From Taxillus chinensis (taxonomy: Eukaryota; Streptophyta; Magnoliopsida; Santalales; Loranthaceae), in contig CM042091.1 in NCBI GenBank assembly GCA_023512835.1, forward strand, positions 46,338,284 through 46,402,283: DNA of 64,000 bases. Direction: 5' to 3'. The notes below the pieces were generated by a model. That model made no database searches. It was not told where the DNA came from and saw only the letters and a program-made list of their open reading frames with translations. The translations under genes were made by a program, and so were the position numbers. Positions 11,560 to 25,118 of this stretch are shown in pieces. The stretch's first letter is position 1; every line of letters begins with the position of its first letter.

Positions 11560-14500
11560 CTGCCTCTCTCGAACCCGGAGCCCGCCACCGCCACCTTCCT
11601 CCCTCTCTCTCTCTTGAACTAGCGGCCGTGAACCCCATATCTATCATGAATCAGCAGCTCACCAGCCTCCGGTACCCCCTTTACTCTCTTGATCTTCGAT
11701 CTATGGTGTCACGGGCGGGGGGGGGGGGGGGTAGAGAGAGGTTTGATGGTAAATATTGGAAATTATTTATTGGAATGGTGGTGAATGAAAACTTCATTTT
11801 TTTTTAATCTTGAAACATCATTAGTTTAAAAAAAAAAACACGTGCTTTAGTAGCGAGAATATTGTTGTACATTGTGTGATTAATGCTTGAACTTGTTTTT
11901 TGTTTCTATTTTTACAAAATCTTAAACAACCTTGTTTTGAAGTGAATTAACAGTTTGCAGGGTTAGTATTTCCAATACAGCAAGTGATGGAGTAGAATAG
12001 TTGGGATATCAGGCGGACAATAATATGTTATCACCCATCGCAACTTCACAATTTAGAACTGCTTCATTGTTGTTCCTTTCTTTTGTTCATTTTTACCACC
12101 CATTTGATTTTGGATTCATGAGAATGTAGTATTATGTATTTATGTTGACTGAGTTTTTGAGGCACCTATGATTTTGGGTTGTAGCGTACTATCCACTCTT
12201 TAAAACCCTTGTTCAAAACTTAGTACTTGGGAGTTGGGTGAGTAGGTGTGGGATTTTGGAAATCTAATGTTAGTCTAATCAGCTTTTGATTGAGTTGAAA
12301 AAATATTTGTAAATTTGCCCCTATTCTAATATGCTAGTCAGGGCATAAATATGTACATTGGTACATGAAATCTATGGAAAAGGATCACTAACATAAGATC
12401 ATGAACTTAACCTGGTGACATTCATATTAAGGGTGCGATATTTCATTGACATATAATTTAAAAGCTCATGCATCTACTGATTGTAAAGTTGCATTCGACT
12501 GTTCTTTAAATTTACAGGGAGACGAAAATGATGTGGAGCTATGGTTTTGTTTTGAGGAAAATGAGTGATTACTGAGTTGGAGAAAAAGAAGGTGATTCAT
12601 TTAGATTCCATACATCATGTGTTTTGCATATGTGGGTGCAATTGTGGTGGGCACTTGCAGTGTCCTCACATGAGTTGTTCAGTCATAGTGTTGACTGTGT
12701 TAATCACATATTCTTCTGTACATGCATTTCTGTTTCCCAAATTCGGAAGTCCATAGCTGAAAATTGGAAGGAAGGCACCACAGTATCAGAAATTCATAAC
12801 ATTGACCATTCAACTTCAAAACATTACATTGTATCTGTTTTGGGAACGTTTTCTAATGAATTCATGATCGGCTCTCTATTTACAATCCTCAAGGATTTTG
12901 TGAACCAAAACCAATTATTTAAGGCTTTCAAAACCTTCGCTGCAATACAAGTTCATGCTTCTTGTGACATAATTCCTCTGTCTGTTTCATCTCTATTATT
13001 ATCTTGCACCAACCTCAAATTGGTTCCACAGGGGAAACAACTTCATGCCCACATTATTTCCTTGGGTGTTGAGCACCATCCGCTTTTGGTTCCCAAGCTT
13101 GTCACTTTCTATTCAACCCTTAACCTACTTGCTGATGCTCACACTGTAACTCAGAACTCAAATATACTGTGTCCATTGCCTTGGAATGTACTCCTCTCTG
13201 CCTATGTCAGAAATGGGGCATGCAGGGAAGCACTTTCTGCATATAAACTGATGGTGGCCAAGGGAATCAGATGTGATAGTTTTACATATCCTACAATTCT
13301 CAAGGCCTGTGCTGAAGAATCTGAATTGGAATTTGGGAGGGAGGTTCATAAATCAATTCAGGATGGCCGGCATAATAATTGTGTGTATGTGCAAAATGCA
13401 TTAATATATATGTATGGGAGGTGTGGGAACGTGGAGGCTGCCCGTAAATTGTTTGACACAATGCCAGAAAAGGATGCAGTTTCTTGGAACTCTATTATTT
13501 CTATTTATGCCTCGAAGTGCATGTGGAAAGATGCATTTGAGCTATTTGAAAGTATCCAGGTTGAGATTGTTGAGCTGGACATTAAAACTTGGAACACCAT
13601 AGCTGGTGGTTACGTGAAAACTGGAAAATGCAGTAAAGCATTGGAGGTGATCTCTCAAATGAGATGTTCCAGAATTGGCTTAGATTTTGTGGCGTTGATT
13701 ATTGGTCTTAGTGCATGTTCTCAGATTGGAGTTTTAAAAATCGGGAAAGCAATCCATGGTTCTTCCATTCGTAGTTGTTTCGATGGACTAGATACTTTAA
13801 AAAATGCACTGATCACAATGTACTCAAGGTGTGGAGACCTTACACATGCGCGCATATTGTTCAAACTGGTAGATTCAAAGAATACAATCACATGGAACTC
13901 CATGATTTCTGGTTATACTCATATGGATCGATATGAGGAAGCTTCACTCTTATTGAGGGAAATGTCTCTTCTTGGACTCAGACCGAATTATGTTACTATA
14001 GCTAGCATCCTTCCCCTTTGTGCCCGTGTGGCAAATCTTCAACATGGCAAAGAATTTCACTGTTACATCTTGAAGCGTGAGGAATTTAAGAGCCTTTTGT
14101 TATTGTGGAATTCTCTTGTGGATATGTATGCAAGGTCAGGAAGAATATTTGATGCTAAAACATTGTTTGATTCATTGTCTAAGAAGGATGAAGTGACTTA
14201 TACTTCATTGATAGCTGGATATGGGATGCAGGGTGAGGGACAAGTTGCATTAAGATTATTTAATGAAATGATCAAGTTGCAAATTATACCAGATCACATA
14301 ACTTATATTGCTGTTCTATCAGCCTGTAGCCATTCAGGCCTTGTTACGCAGGGTGAAATCTTGTTTGAACAAATGCAACGTGTCCATGGCATTACCCCCC
14401 TATTGGAGCACTTTTCATGCATGATTGATCTCTTAGGGAGGGCTGGCTTTATAAACAAAGCAAAGGAGATGCTCATGCAGATGCAATACAGGCCAACTCC

Positions 14501-15330
14501 TGCTATGTGGGCGTCATTCATAGGGGCCTGTCAAATCTACCGGAACACTGAAATGGGGAAGTGGGCAGCTGAGAAATTACTGGAGGCAAGGCCAAATCAT
14601 TCTGGATATTATGTGTTAATTGCTAATATGTATGCTGCTGCTAAGTGTTGGAGCAAGTTAGCTGAAGTTCGGTCTTTAATGAGGGACTCTGGTGTGAGGA
14701 AATCTCCTGGCTGTGCCTGGGTTGATGTTGGTTCTGGATTCCAATCCTTTTTGGTGGGGGATAAATTAAACTCTCATGCACCTAAAATATACCCTTTGTT
14801 GGAGGGATTGAATGAAGTAATGAAGGATGCTGGTTGTTCTGCCTCTCAGGATTTAAGTTTTTATGAATATGAGGGGCTGAATGCAATATAGTTGTTTTCA
14901 TTGATTCAATGCTCATTTATGTAAACTAAGAGTACTGGCATATTAGGATTAATTGTTTTTACTTCTGGCATTAGCATTTTATTTTCTGTAATTTGAAAAC
15001 TTCTCAATTTGTAAGAGGAAAGATCCAGAACATTTTTTGAACTAGCATTCCATTTTTTGCGCCCGAGCCATTAATCAATACTGGCTATTGTGAACCAAGA
15101 AATGATTCCTTTTTTTTGTGCCATTGTTTAACATCCACTTGAGATACTGTGCCAACTTGAATTAAAAGCAGGTTCAGCCAGGCACTTGAGGGGCAGGTCT
15201 TTGGACCAAATGCAGCAGAAATGTGATGCATGCTGGACACTAGACGGTCTTGAACATCCAGCTGCATCTAGTATCTTTTACACCCATGTCCTCAGTGCTG
15301 AAATATGATATTGATTTAGGTCATTGTTTA
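11560..15330 (+). repeat. Tandem segmental duplication, unit 2 (PPR copy 2 with flanks)
   Basis: Partner of 6870-9640. It contains the matching CT-rich leader near 11590-11700, a G run at about 11716-11730, the homologous pre-start block near 12600-12690, the whole PPR gene and the homologous 3' flank to about 15330. Confidence 0.8.
12864..14891 (+). CDS. PPR protein, PLS class with E/E+ domain, copy 2 (full length)
   Basis: A single-exon PPR gene of 675 codons from the start at 12864. The frame is open for a further 80 codons upstream to an ATG at 12624, but I chose 12864 because it lines up with the only possible start of copy 1 and begins the conserved 'SLFTILKDF' segment. Copy 1 lacks most of the DNA encoding the upstream extension. 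PLS-type repeats run through most of the protein, followed by E and E+ segments ending near 'LNEVMKDAGC'. There is no DYW domain. Proteins of this class usually enter mitochondria or chloroplasts and specify RNA editing or processing sites, with the E region recruiting partner factors (family knowledge). A 360-bp stretch is identical to copy 1 although neighbouring codons differ often. This copy is probably the functional family member. Confidence 0.9.
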   Translation: MIGSLFTILKDFVNQNQLFKAFKTFAAIQVHASCDIIPLSVSSLLLSCTNLKLVPQGKQLHAHIISLGVEHHPLLVPKLVTFYSTLNLLADAHTVTQNSNILCPLPWNVLLSAYVRNGACREALSAYKLMVAKGIRCDSFTYPTILKACAEESELEFGREVHKSIQDGRHNNCVYVQNALIYMYGRCGNVEAARKLFDTMPEKDAVSWNSIISIYASKCMWKDAFELFESIQVEIVELDIKTWNTIAGGYVKTGKCSKALEVISQMRCSRIGLDFVALIIGLSACSQIGVLKIGKAIHGSSIRSCFDGLDTLKNALITMYSRCGDLTHARILFKLVDSKNTITWNSMISGYTHMDRYEEASLLLREMSLLGLRPNYVTIASILPLCARVANLQHGKEFHCYILKREEFKSLLLLWNSLVDMYARSGRIFDAKTLFDSLSKKDEVTYTSLIAGYGMQGEGQVALRLFNEMIKLQIIPDHITYIAVLSACSHSGLVTQGEILFEQMQRVHGITPLLEHFSCMIDLLGRAGFINKAKEMLMQMQYRPTPAMWASFIGACQIYRNTEMGKWAAEKLLEARPNHSGYYVLIANMYAAAKCWSKLAEVRSLMRDSGVRKSPGCAWVDVGSGFQSFLVGDKLNSHAPKIYPLLEGLNEVMKDAGCSASQDLSFYEYEGLNAI

Positions 15331-15339
15331 AAGTCGTGG

Positions 15340-17865
15340 TTGCATATGTCGTAGTTGCGGATGACTCGTATCTTGGGCGAAATATAATTTTAAGCATGAA
15401 ATAATATTTAATTAAAAAAAATATAAAATAAATAAAATAAAATTATTATATTAGAACCGTTAAACTAGCAAAATAGATAATTTGAATTGCATGTAATGAC
15501 TTTAAATATAAAAAAATGCTAGAGCATATTTTCTGACTGAGAAGTAAATAAATTTTATTAGAAAAAAATTATACATAAGGAGTGCTCGAAGAGCATAAAT
15601 GTAATAACAAATTCAAAAGGAATATAAGAAAAACAATACACGCTAAAGCAAACATTCACTCCCTCAAACATTACATATTAATAAAAAAGAGAGATTCTTT
15701 TTTCTTTTCTTTTTTTATATATTACATATTATGATTGTGCATAACATATAACAAATGAAAACAAACATTACAAAGAACTACATTGATATGAAAAAAATAA
15801 AATTAATAAAAAAGCTATAAAAGAATAATATACATAAACCTATGAAAAAATATAAAAGAAAATACACAAAAACAAAATTAGATGATATTTTGGTGGTCAT
15901 CTCGGGTGACAAGCATCAAGTGACAAAATAGCCATAATAGCTATGGTGTTACAGCTAGGTGAAATGCTTTCCCAGAGAGGGATAGTGGCAGAAGTCCTTT
16001 TGGAGCAGAGCAGACTGGTGCAGATTTTACAACTTGTGAGTAATCTCTTTCCACATTTAGTTATGAATGTATGTGCCACACATACCTATTTATGTTCCTA
16101 GTATGAAAACCTAAATGCTGACAATATAATACCGGCCACTTCCATGTGGGCAAAACATCCATAAATTATCCGAAGTAATGCTTTGGATCCTTTTTTGCCT
16201 GCTAATTTAAAATTCCTAAGAGCTTTGGTATTAGTCTTGCTAAAGACTGATGCAAAATCAAATTGTAATAATATTCCATAAAACACACCTGCATCAGCCT
16301 CATTAAAGTAAATCATTTAGCTTTTAGCAAAAACAATGTAGGTGAGTTGCATATTTGCATTGGGGAACAAACAATTCCTTTAGAGTTTAAGATGAAAAAA
16401 CTGTTATTATAATTAAAAGCTTGATCTTTATGGTTTGAATTGATTATAATGATTTAACCAAAAAAAACACTTCAATTATTTCTTTAGAAAATAACAAAAG
16501 AAACATAAAGAAGACGAACCATATTAACTACTTAACATACGAAAAAAAAGAAAGGATAAAGTAGTTAAGAAATGTTCATTGACCCTATTCATGGCTTTTC
16601 GTCTCTATTTTCCCTTTTTAGGGTTTTTCAATTATAAAGATTTAATTTTATCAAATACATTGGAGTTTTTCAAATAAAAATAAGCAACGAAAGGTAATTT
16701 AATTTCTTCCACTATGCTGACTTTTTTATATGTATTTATTTATTAATTTAATAAAAATACCTAAAAATTATACTTTTTAAATTTTATTGTAATTAAAATT
16801 TTAATATAATAAGTAATAAATTAAATTTAATACTATTACTTTTTATTTATTAAAATATTATATTTTTTCTACTCACATTTATTTTACACTTGTAGCTTCT
16901 CTACAGGCGCTCACTTCTTGTCCAATTGGCTCTGTTGAATATGTAGAAAAAGGACACTTCTTGGACAAGAATATGTTGAATATTCTTGTCCAATTAGAAT
17001 ATTAAAAATCTTGAAGTGAAGAGACACAGCGTACTTCCAATGTGGAATGTTATATTGAAAAAAGGGCATTCATCGTCCTTATATTAAACGGATCTCTGAG
17101 TGTTGGCAAACAGTTCTCCAATTCTTCAAACCAAGTTGGCATTGACTAGAGCTCTCTTTCAGGTATAAACAATACAGATATGAAATATTTCTCATCCTGA
17201 CACAAAGATTGTTAAATCTGTTAGCACTTGCTTAGAGAACTACTTGAGAAGGAAGTTCAATAAACTATGAATGTCTATTCTTAAATCCGGAAAGAGCACC
17301 TGTTAACTATATTCTTTACTATTCAAGGTTATCACATTTTTTTAAATTCAAAAAAATAAATAATATTTAAATTAATAAATAATTAAAATAGAAAGAATTT
17401 TAAAAAATAAGTTTTAAAAAAATAAATTATTAAAAGACATTTTAAATTATTTTGAAAAACAAAATTTAAAAAGTATGGTGGATACTCACCATATATCTGC
17501 GTACGTAAAATAAGTGTATTAATATAGAATATAAGTAAATAACAGAAATATTTCTGTTTATCAAACCCAGGAGCACTCTGCCAACCACCCAATTTTCAGC
17601 AAAGTTCATGTGCTCGAATTTTCAGCAAAGTTGACAACAATAAATCATAAAGAGCTCTACCCGCAGGCTCAGAGGAACTTCACGCAAACTCCGATGCGAT
17701 GGCCGTCCTCCGGGTCTTTGGGTCTTTTGTACACTGAACTCTAACTACACATGCAATACACTTCTATACAATGCCATGTCATTGCTTGTCCCAAAAATTG
17801 GCCATCATGCTGCAACATGCCTACCATACCAACCTCGTGCATTTCTTTTCTTATTTTTGATGAGA
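15340..17865. other. Intergenic DNA downstream of the PPR and CRS1 genes
   Basis: AT-rich DNA lies between the 3' end of PPR copy 2 (+) and the 3' end of CRS1 (-), so the genes are convergent. Short antisense frames at 15897-16079 and 16098-16316 have more ordinary amino-acid composition than their surroundings, but I recognise no domain in them. The part nearest 17866 probably includes the CRS1 3' UTR. Confidence 0.5.
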
Positions 17866-20800
17866 TTAATGTGTTAACTCTGAAGGTTCTCTTGGATCAA
17901 CTTCTGTGCCTTCTGGTAGATCAGCCTGCATATTTATTAACTAGCTAATGAGATCCAAAGATTTTCAATTGTCACAAGTATCAATTTTCTTAATGAGATC
18001 CACACGTAAGGTTCATGTGGCAGGCAAAACCACCAATTTTCTTGGTTCCTTCAGCATTTCAAGATCATTTCTATATAGAGCCAACAGACAGAAGAAAAAA
18101 GGGTATTTTTAAGGGATAAATCTTGGCTTACCAATTTGTTTCTTAACTCTGAGATGGCTCGCTGTCTTTGATATGCAAAAAACTTCAAAGACTGAGACAA
18201 AGATGAAGAAAACAATTTTACTTCGACTAGCTACAGTTTTATTTTCAAAAAAAAAAAAAAGTGATGTTCCGACCACTTACTCCGATTCTCTGCAGCTCCA
18301 GAGATTTAAACAGTGCTTTCCTTTTTGTCAGAAGAGTTCTGGGCATAGATTTTGGAGGACGCCTATAGTTTTTCCCGCGATAAATGATTATGGCAAAACC
18401 CACTTTCAGCTTATCAACTGAAACTAGAATTCCCCCACTTTCTGCTTCAAGCGATTTCGCAGTATAAATGGCCCGTGAATACAATTTCTGCTTTGTGATT
18501 ACCTTGACCACTTCTCTAAATTTCCAGTGTTGATGAAGGCCTTCTACCACACCCTCAAAGATACCACGTCTTCCTGAAGGCAGCATTGAAACAAGTTCAA
18601 TAAATTTTACAGGCTATATGGTTATTGCTTAAATTGCTAATGATAGATGAGTGTAATTTTGATACTGGTCCGCAGCACACAACATCCGTGAATATGGAGG
18701 CAATCCTAGACAGCACATTCAGGAGCTGATACCTTCACAGAAATGAGAGGCCAACTGCCCCCATAAAATTATTTCAAAACTTAATTGAGATATAGGAAAT
18801 ATCCCTCATGACCCTATAAAAAATACTACCCCATGACAACCCCCTATAATCGGGCTCCCAAGAAATCAATGACTTAACAAAAAATTAGTTAAAATCAAGA
18901 ATATATGCGCTTGCCCTGAAAAAAGATACATATATTTGGCCAAATGCCATAAAATAGCTGCTGAACTTTCACTCGAGTCAATTCAGCTCTCATGCTAATT
19001 GCCAACTCAAAAGCAAATATCAGCATATTTTCCTCAGAAATTTGCTGAAGTTTCTGACAAATGGCATCTCATATACTGCCGTATAGAAACACAGCAGATT
19101 TGAAGGTAATTATTGTTATATGAGTGGTACTTAATCAAGTCAAAATAAACTAACTTCAACTGTTAGTATATCCCACAGAAGCCTCTTCTATAACAGTTAC
19201 CTTCTCTAGTTTTTTTTTTCTGTTCTTTTTTCCAGGTGAGCCACCACCTAGGAGAGATAGAAAGAACTCAAATAGCATTAAGATCACGTGTGTGCGTGAA
19301 GTTTCCGTTAACCTTAAGCGGAATTGGCTCTGTACTAAAGTTCTGGAGCAACATCAGGTTTTTACCTATAGAGAGCCAAATTGGATCAGTAGAAAAAACT
19401 TGAGGGCGGAAAAGGGTGAGAAATAACTCTAAAAGAGGAAATAACTAACAAGGAATGGGACAATTTATTATACAATAATTAGAAGCACTCAATATTCGTG
19501 CGGATGTATTGTCTGTATGTTGTTTGCTAATGATATTGTTTTATCGAGAAAAAAAATAGATTGATCAAAAATTAAAATTGCATAACGTACTCTGAAAGCT
19601 CAGAGAATTAGATTGAACGGATCAAAGACTGAATATATAAAATATAAGTTTAGGAAACGATGGAATAATGAGCAAAAATATTATTACACTTAAGTACCTA
19701 AGGTCGATACTTTAACGAAATGGAGAAATTAATGGTAATCAACCATAAGATTAATGTTGGGTGGCTTAGGCGGAGAAGTGCAATAAAAATTTTGTATTGA
19801 ATATGTCACTGAACTTAAAATGAAAGTTTAAGACAGCTATTAGACCTTATTTGTTATATGAAATGAAATATTGAGTCAAAAAGAAATAACATACACAGAA
19901 ATTTAGTGTGGAAATATATGGTAAGACTATGATGACAATATTCGAAATAAGAATACTCGTCATGTCATTGGAGTAGCTCCGAGAAAAAATCATTTATGTT
20001 GGTTTGGCCATTTAAAACGTAACTTATCGGAATTGGATACACTTGTTAGAAAGGTGGAGAACTGATATTGAACGAGATATAAAATTCAGAAGAAGACAAA
20101 AAATGACTTGAGTGGAAGTGATAATAAAAAATATTTTAAAAGAAAGAATAATAGTTGATAAAAATATTTAAAAGAAAATCATACGTATATTGAATCAAAT
20201 ATAAATTTTTATCTGTTTTAATTTATATAATTGATTCTATATTATTAAGATTAATATTTATTGGTTTCTTTTGTTTTAATCGAGCAGATGCACTTAAACC
20301 TTTCTCAAACACTGAAGGACAACCTTTAGACAACCTCACCGCCCACAATACTTCCATCACATAGTTTTATCTCCAAAATTATACTTTTATTAATTTTATA
20401 AAACTAGAAGTCTATGGTATTAGAATTTTTACAATCTTAAATAATTTTATCCTTTAGTCAGGGATAAAACTATTCAAGTTGGTTCATATAATTATTTCTT
20501 ATCAAACTGCATGATTCGTAGTATGATTCAATTCAATTATACAATTATACAATTATTTAGATTTTAAATATATATATATAATTGGGCTGAAGCTTTTTAA
20601 AAATTCAAATATCTTAAGACTTCTAAGAAATTAATATTGGTAAACTTATTGGCTTATTAAAAATTATCATGCTATTACTTTATTATATAAAAACTATCAA
20701 TTAAAAAGTTAACATCTGTCTTTTAACCAAAAATCAATCCAACTCCGAACACTAAAAAAGGTTAACTCTTTTTCTCCTCTTATTCTTCTTCTTAGCTACA

Positions 20801-23800
20801 CTTCACCACTTGTTTATATGTTCTCTTTCTTTTTTCCTTCTATTTCCTTGTTTAAAATTCTAATTAATTTTGTTACATGAAAGTAAATAATGATAGAATA
20901 AGAAGTCAAAAAAGAAAATTCACTAATATTATTTGAAAACATTGTCAACATGTTAAGGGGAAAACAATAAAATAAGACTGAGGTGTTGTTATTGCTCAAA
21001 CAAATATTACTTAGAGATAATGTTAATCTTAAGTTATTTTTATCAAGTATTTCATTTTGACTCAATGATCATACTTATAAATATTAAATGTGGTATTATA
21101 TTTGTCTAAATTTGTTTTTGAATTTGTGGTTGAATCATATATTTGTTAAGAGAGACGGGGAGAGAGCCGTTGAAAGATTTATATTATATGATATATCACT
21201 AAAGGGACAACTCCCACATATAACATTACAAGACAGACAGATATAGTATATATTAATTGTAGTTCTAATATTCCACCTCAAATTGGAGCATATATGTCAT
21301 ATAGTTTTAACTTATTACAAAGTTGATAACACGATTAGCCCCTAAAGACTTGATAAAAAAATCAGCAAGTTGATGTTCAGTTTAGACGTGTGTAAACTCA
21401 ATTTCATTGGTCCGCACCTTCTCACGTACAAAAGACAATCAACTTCAATATGTTTGTCTTTTCATGAAACACTAGATTGGAAGCAATATAAATAGCAGAT
21501 TAACTATTACAATGCATACTGAGGTGCATGAAGAATGTAAGCCAATTTCTGATAACATCGTCACCCACGTTAATTTACCTACTACATGTGTCATTGCTAT
21601 GAAATCAGCTTCTGCCCTAGATCTTGACACCATATATTATTTTTTTACTTTTCCATACTACAAGATTTCCACCAAGAAAAACACAGTAAACAGTAATAAA
21701 TCTTTTATCAACCGGACATCCTGCCCAGTCAGCATCAGAATAATCATGAATATCGAGATAAGCCTGTTTGGTAAACAGAAGACCTCGTCCTAGCGCTCCC
21801 TTCAAGTACTTGACAATTTGTAATGCTGCAGTCCAATGGGTAGTACAAGAAGCACTCATAAACTGGCTTACAATGCTTAACAGCAAAGGCAACATCAGGT
21901 CTGGTAACTGTCAAATAGTTTAACTTACCAACTAATCATCGATATTAAACAGGATTATGTAACAAATCACCGTGTTTTGTATCCAACTGGGCATTCGAAT
22001 CCATCGGAGAAGCAACAGGTTCGACTGCTAAGCACCCAATCTCATCAAGTATATCCAGCACATATTTTCATTGTGACAAAAAGATAAAGAAACCAAAATA
22101 GGCCACTTCTATCCTCAAGAAATAACGCAAATGACCTAAATCCTTAGTACAAAACTCAACCTCGAGAAAATGTTTCAAACGTTGAATGCCTTCCTTATCA
22201 CTACTCGTAATAACAATATCATCAGCATATATAATCAAGAGAACACAGTCAGCAGTAGAAGAGGAACTAAACACAGAATGATCAACCTCACATTGCCGAA
22301 GGCCAAAGCAAACAAGAGCATTACTGAATCGGCCAAACCAGACCCGTGGAGACTGTTTCAACCCATAGAGAGCCTTTTGAAGATGGCATACTAGATTCTC
22401 CCCCGGGCAACAAAACCACGTGGTTGCTCCATTTAGACCTCCTTAGCAAAGTCACTGTGGAGAAAGACATTTTCAACGTCAAGTTGATGGAGGGTCCATC
22501 CATAATGAATATCTAAGGAAATGAACACCCAAACGAATGAAATCTTGGCAATAGGAAAAAAAGTATCATCATAATCAACACTGCAAGGTTCAAAAATACG
22601 GAACGCAATACGGTACGGACTCGAAGCTGTACGGCGAGGCGGGCGCCTCAAGGCTGTTGAGGCGGGCGCCTCAATCACCGATGACAATTTTTTTAAAATA
22701 TATATAAAATATATAAAATTAAAGAATTAAATTTAGTTTTAAAATAATAAAATCATATTACAAGTATGAAAATGAAGTCTCACACTCATTAAAATCCAAA
22801 TTCAAGTCTAGTCATACAAAATATAAAAATCCAATAACTTAAATAAATAATAAATATAATTATAATTTAAAATTATGAATTAAATTAATTAATTAACTAT
22901 TAATCAAAATACATAAATAATATCGTGAGTTAAAATTAATTAACTTACCTCACGGACACGGACGCCGGACGCACGATCACGCTTGGAGGCAACCGACGCC
23001 GGATGCACGATCAACCTGGAAGCCTGGACGCACGGCGACGCTGGACCCACGGCGATCTTGGATGCACGCGACAGCGGACGGATCACGACTAGGACGACCA
23101 CGCCGGGACGATCGTTGACGGACGACCACGTTGGGACGACCACGCCTGGCTTATCGACGACGACGACAGATCCGCGTCCCTTACGACGGACGAACCGCCA
23201 CAGACCGCACGATCGACTTCCCTTCGACACGAAAAACAGGACGACGACCGATCGACTTCCCTTCGACACAAGAGGACGACGACGGCTGGAGGCTATATTA
23301 GGTTAGCGCAACGTTTTTTTTACCCAATTTATATCCTCGAAGTCGCCGTGTCGCGGGCGCCTCGCACCCCGTACGGGTTGAGGCGGCGATACGGGCCGCC
23401 TCAGTCCGCCTCGCCCGTACGAGGCGGATGTCGGCGGAGGCGGGATCTGACACGGCGCCTCCATACGGGTTGACGCTGAGGCGGGCGAGACGGCGCCTCA
23501 AGGCACCGCCTCAGCCCGTATTTTCGAACGATGCAACACTGTAGACCTGAGTGTATCTCTTAGCCACCAAGCGAGCCTTCAATTGTTTAAATGAACCGTT
23601 AGGATGGACCTTCACAGTAAAAACCCATCAGCACTCAACATGTTTATTAGTGGTAACTAGGTGAGATCCCTTGTGGCATTAGTACGAAGAGCCTACATCT
23701 CATCATTCATGGCTTGGCGCCACCCAGGATGAACAAGAGCTTTAACAACACTACAAGACACAATTAGAGACAAAACAGAGGAAACAAAAACAGAAAAACA

Positions 23801-25082
23801 AGGTGATAACTTGGCAGTAGAGACAAAATTAGACATAGAATACCGAGAGTGGACATTACCAGTATAAGAAACAAAACGGTCAATAGGGCAACCAACACAA
23901 GAACGAGTACCTTTACCAGTATTGAAATTTCATATGCAAAAGCAACCACCGGGCAAAATCAACTAAATGTCGATTCTTCCGTTCAGTAACTCCATTTTAT
24001 TGAAGAGTATAGGAACAAGAAATTTGATGCACAATACCATGAGAGACAAAAAAAAGGCTAAAACCCAAAAAAAGTACTCAGATACTCCTTGGCATTATCA
24101 GATCGCAAGTATGTAATAAAGACCTAAAACTGATTTTTGAATTTTATAATAGAATTGCTAAAAACAAAAGAAAACCTCAGTCCGATTTTTCATTAAAAAT
24201 AACTAGGTCATGAGAGAATAATCATACATAAATGTGACAAAATACTTAAAACTGAAAGAAGTTGATATGGGAAAGGGACCTCATACATCAAAGTGAACTA
24301 ATTCAAAGGATATAGTCACCCGATTTATTTGACAGGAAGGAAAGAAGACATAATAATATTTACCTAACTCATAAGTTTCACACGAAAAAGACTCAACAGA
24401 AGCAGCAGAAGACAACATAGATTGAAGCTTATTAAGAGAAAGATGTCCTAAACGATAGTGCAACTGAAAGTGATTAGAGGAACAATGGGCAACCATAGTA
24501 GCAACAGAATTAGAATATATAGTGTGATCGAAGTAATAAAGACCATTAACTTCAGTTCTCCTACTAATCATCCGTCTAGTCTTCAAATCATAAAAAATAC
24601 AACCATAAAATGAAAAGGTTATAAAACAATTGAGTGCTTTAATCAAAGAGCTAACAGATAATAAGTTATATGATAAGCAAGGTAAATGTAGAACAGCTAG
24701 AAGGGAAAGAGATGGACTTAAGTGCGTAGTTCCTATTTTAATGATAGAGGTTTGAGAACCATCAGGAAAATAACCTGATGAGATGAGGTGGGAGTCATAG
24801 ATTGAAATGATGATAAGAGTTTAGAATTATCAGTCATGTGATGAATGGCTCCAGAATCTATGACCCAAGTATCAGAGTTAGAAGCAAACAAACAAGGACT
24901 ACCTGATGGTTGAAATGCCACGTAACAATATTGCTAAAGATGTAACCATCCGAGCAAAACCAACCAAGGACTCATAATTAGCATGGGATAAAGTAACCAG
25001 TCCAAGGGAATCACTAATGCCCGCATATGCGGCGTGTGGCATCATAATGCAGGATAGACAGCAACAAAATAGGCCAATACAG

Positions 25083-25118
<36 letters not shown>

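Noticed and set aside
15897..16316. Two antisense frames that might be exons of an unknown gene
   Set aside because: No conserved motif, no convincing splice sites linking them, and AT-rich repeats on both sides.
17605..17725. Small - strand frame with a 'DPEDGHRIGVCVKFL' end downstream of CRS1
   Set aside because: It vaguely recalls a glyoxalase-type terminus but has no upstream domain or linking splice site. It is more likely CRS1 3' UTR.
22940..23501. Overlapping open frames of 60-109 codons on both strands
   Set aside because: They lie in the GC-rich, CGACG-repetitive core of the hAT-type element. Composition is arginine/serine-rich on one strand and its mirror on the other, with no domain.
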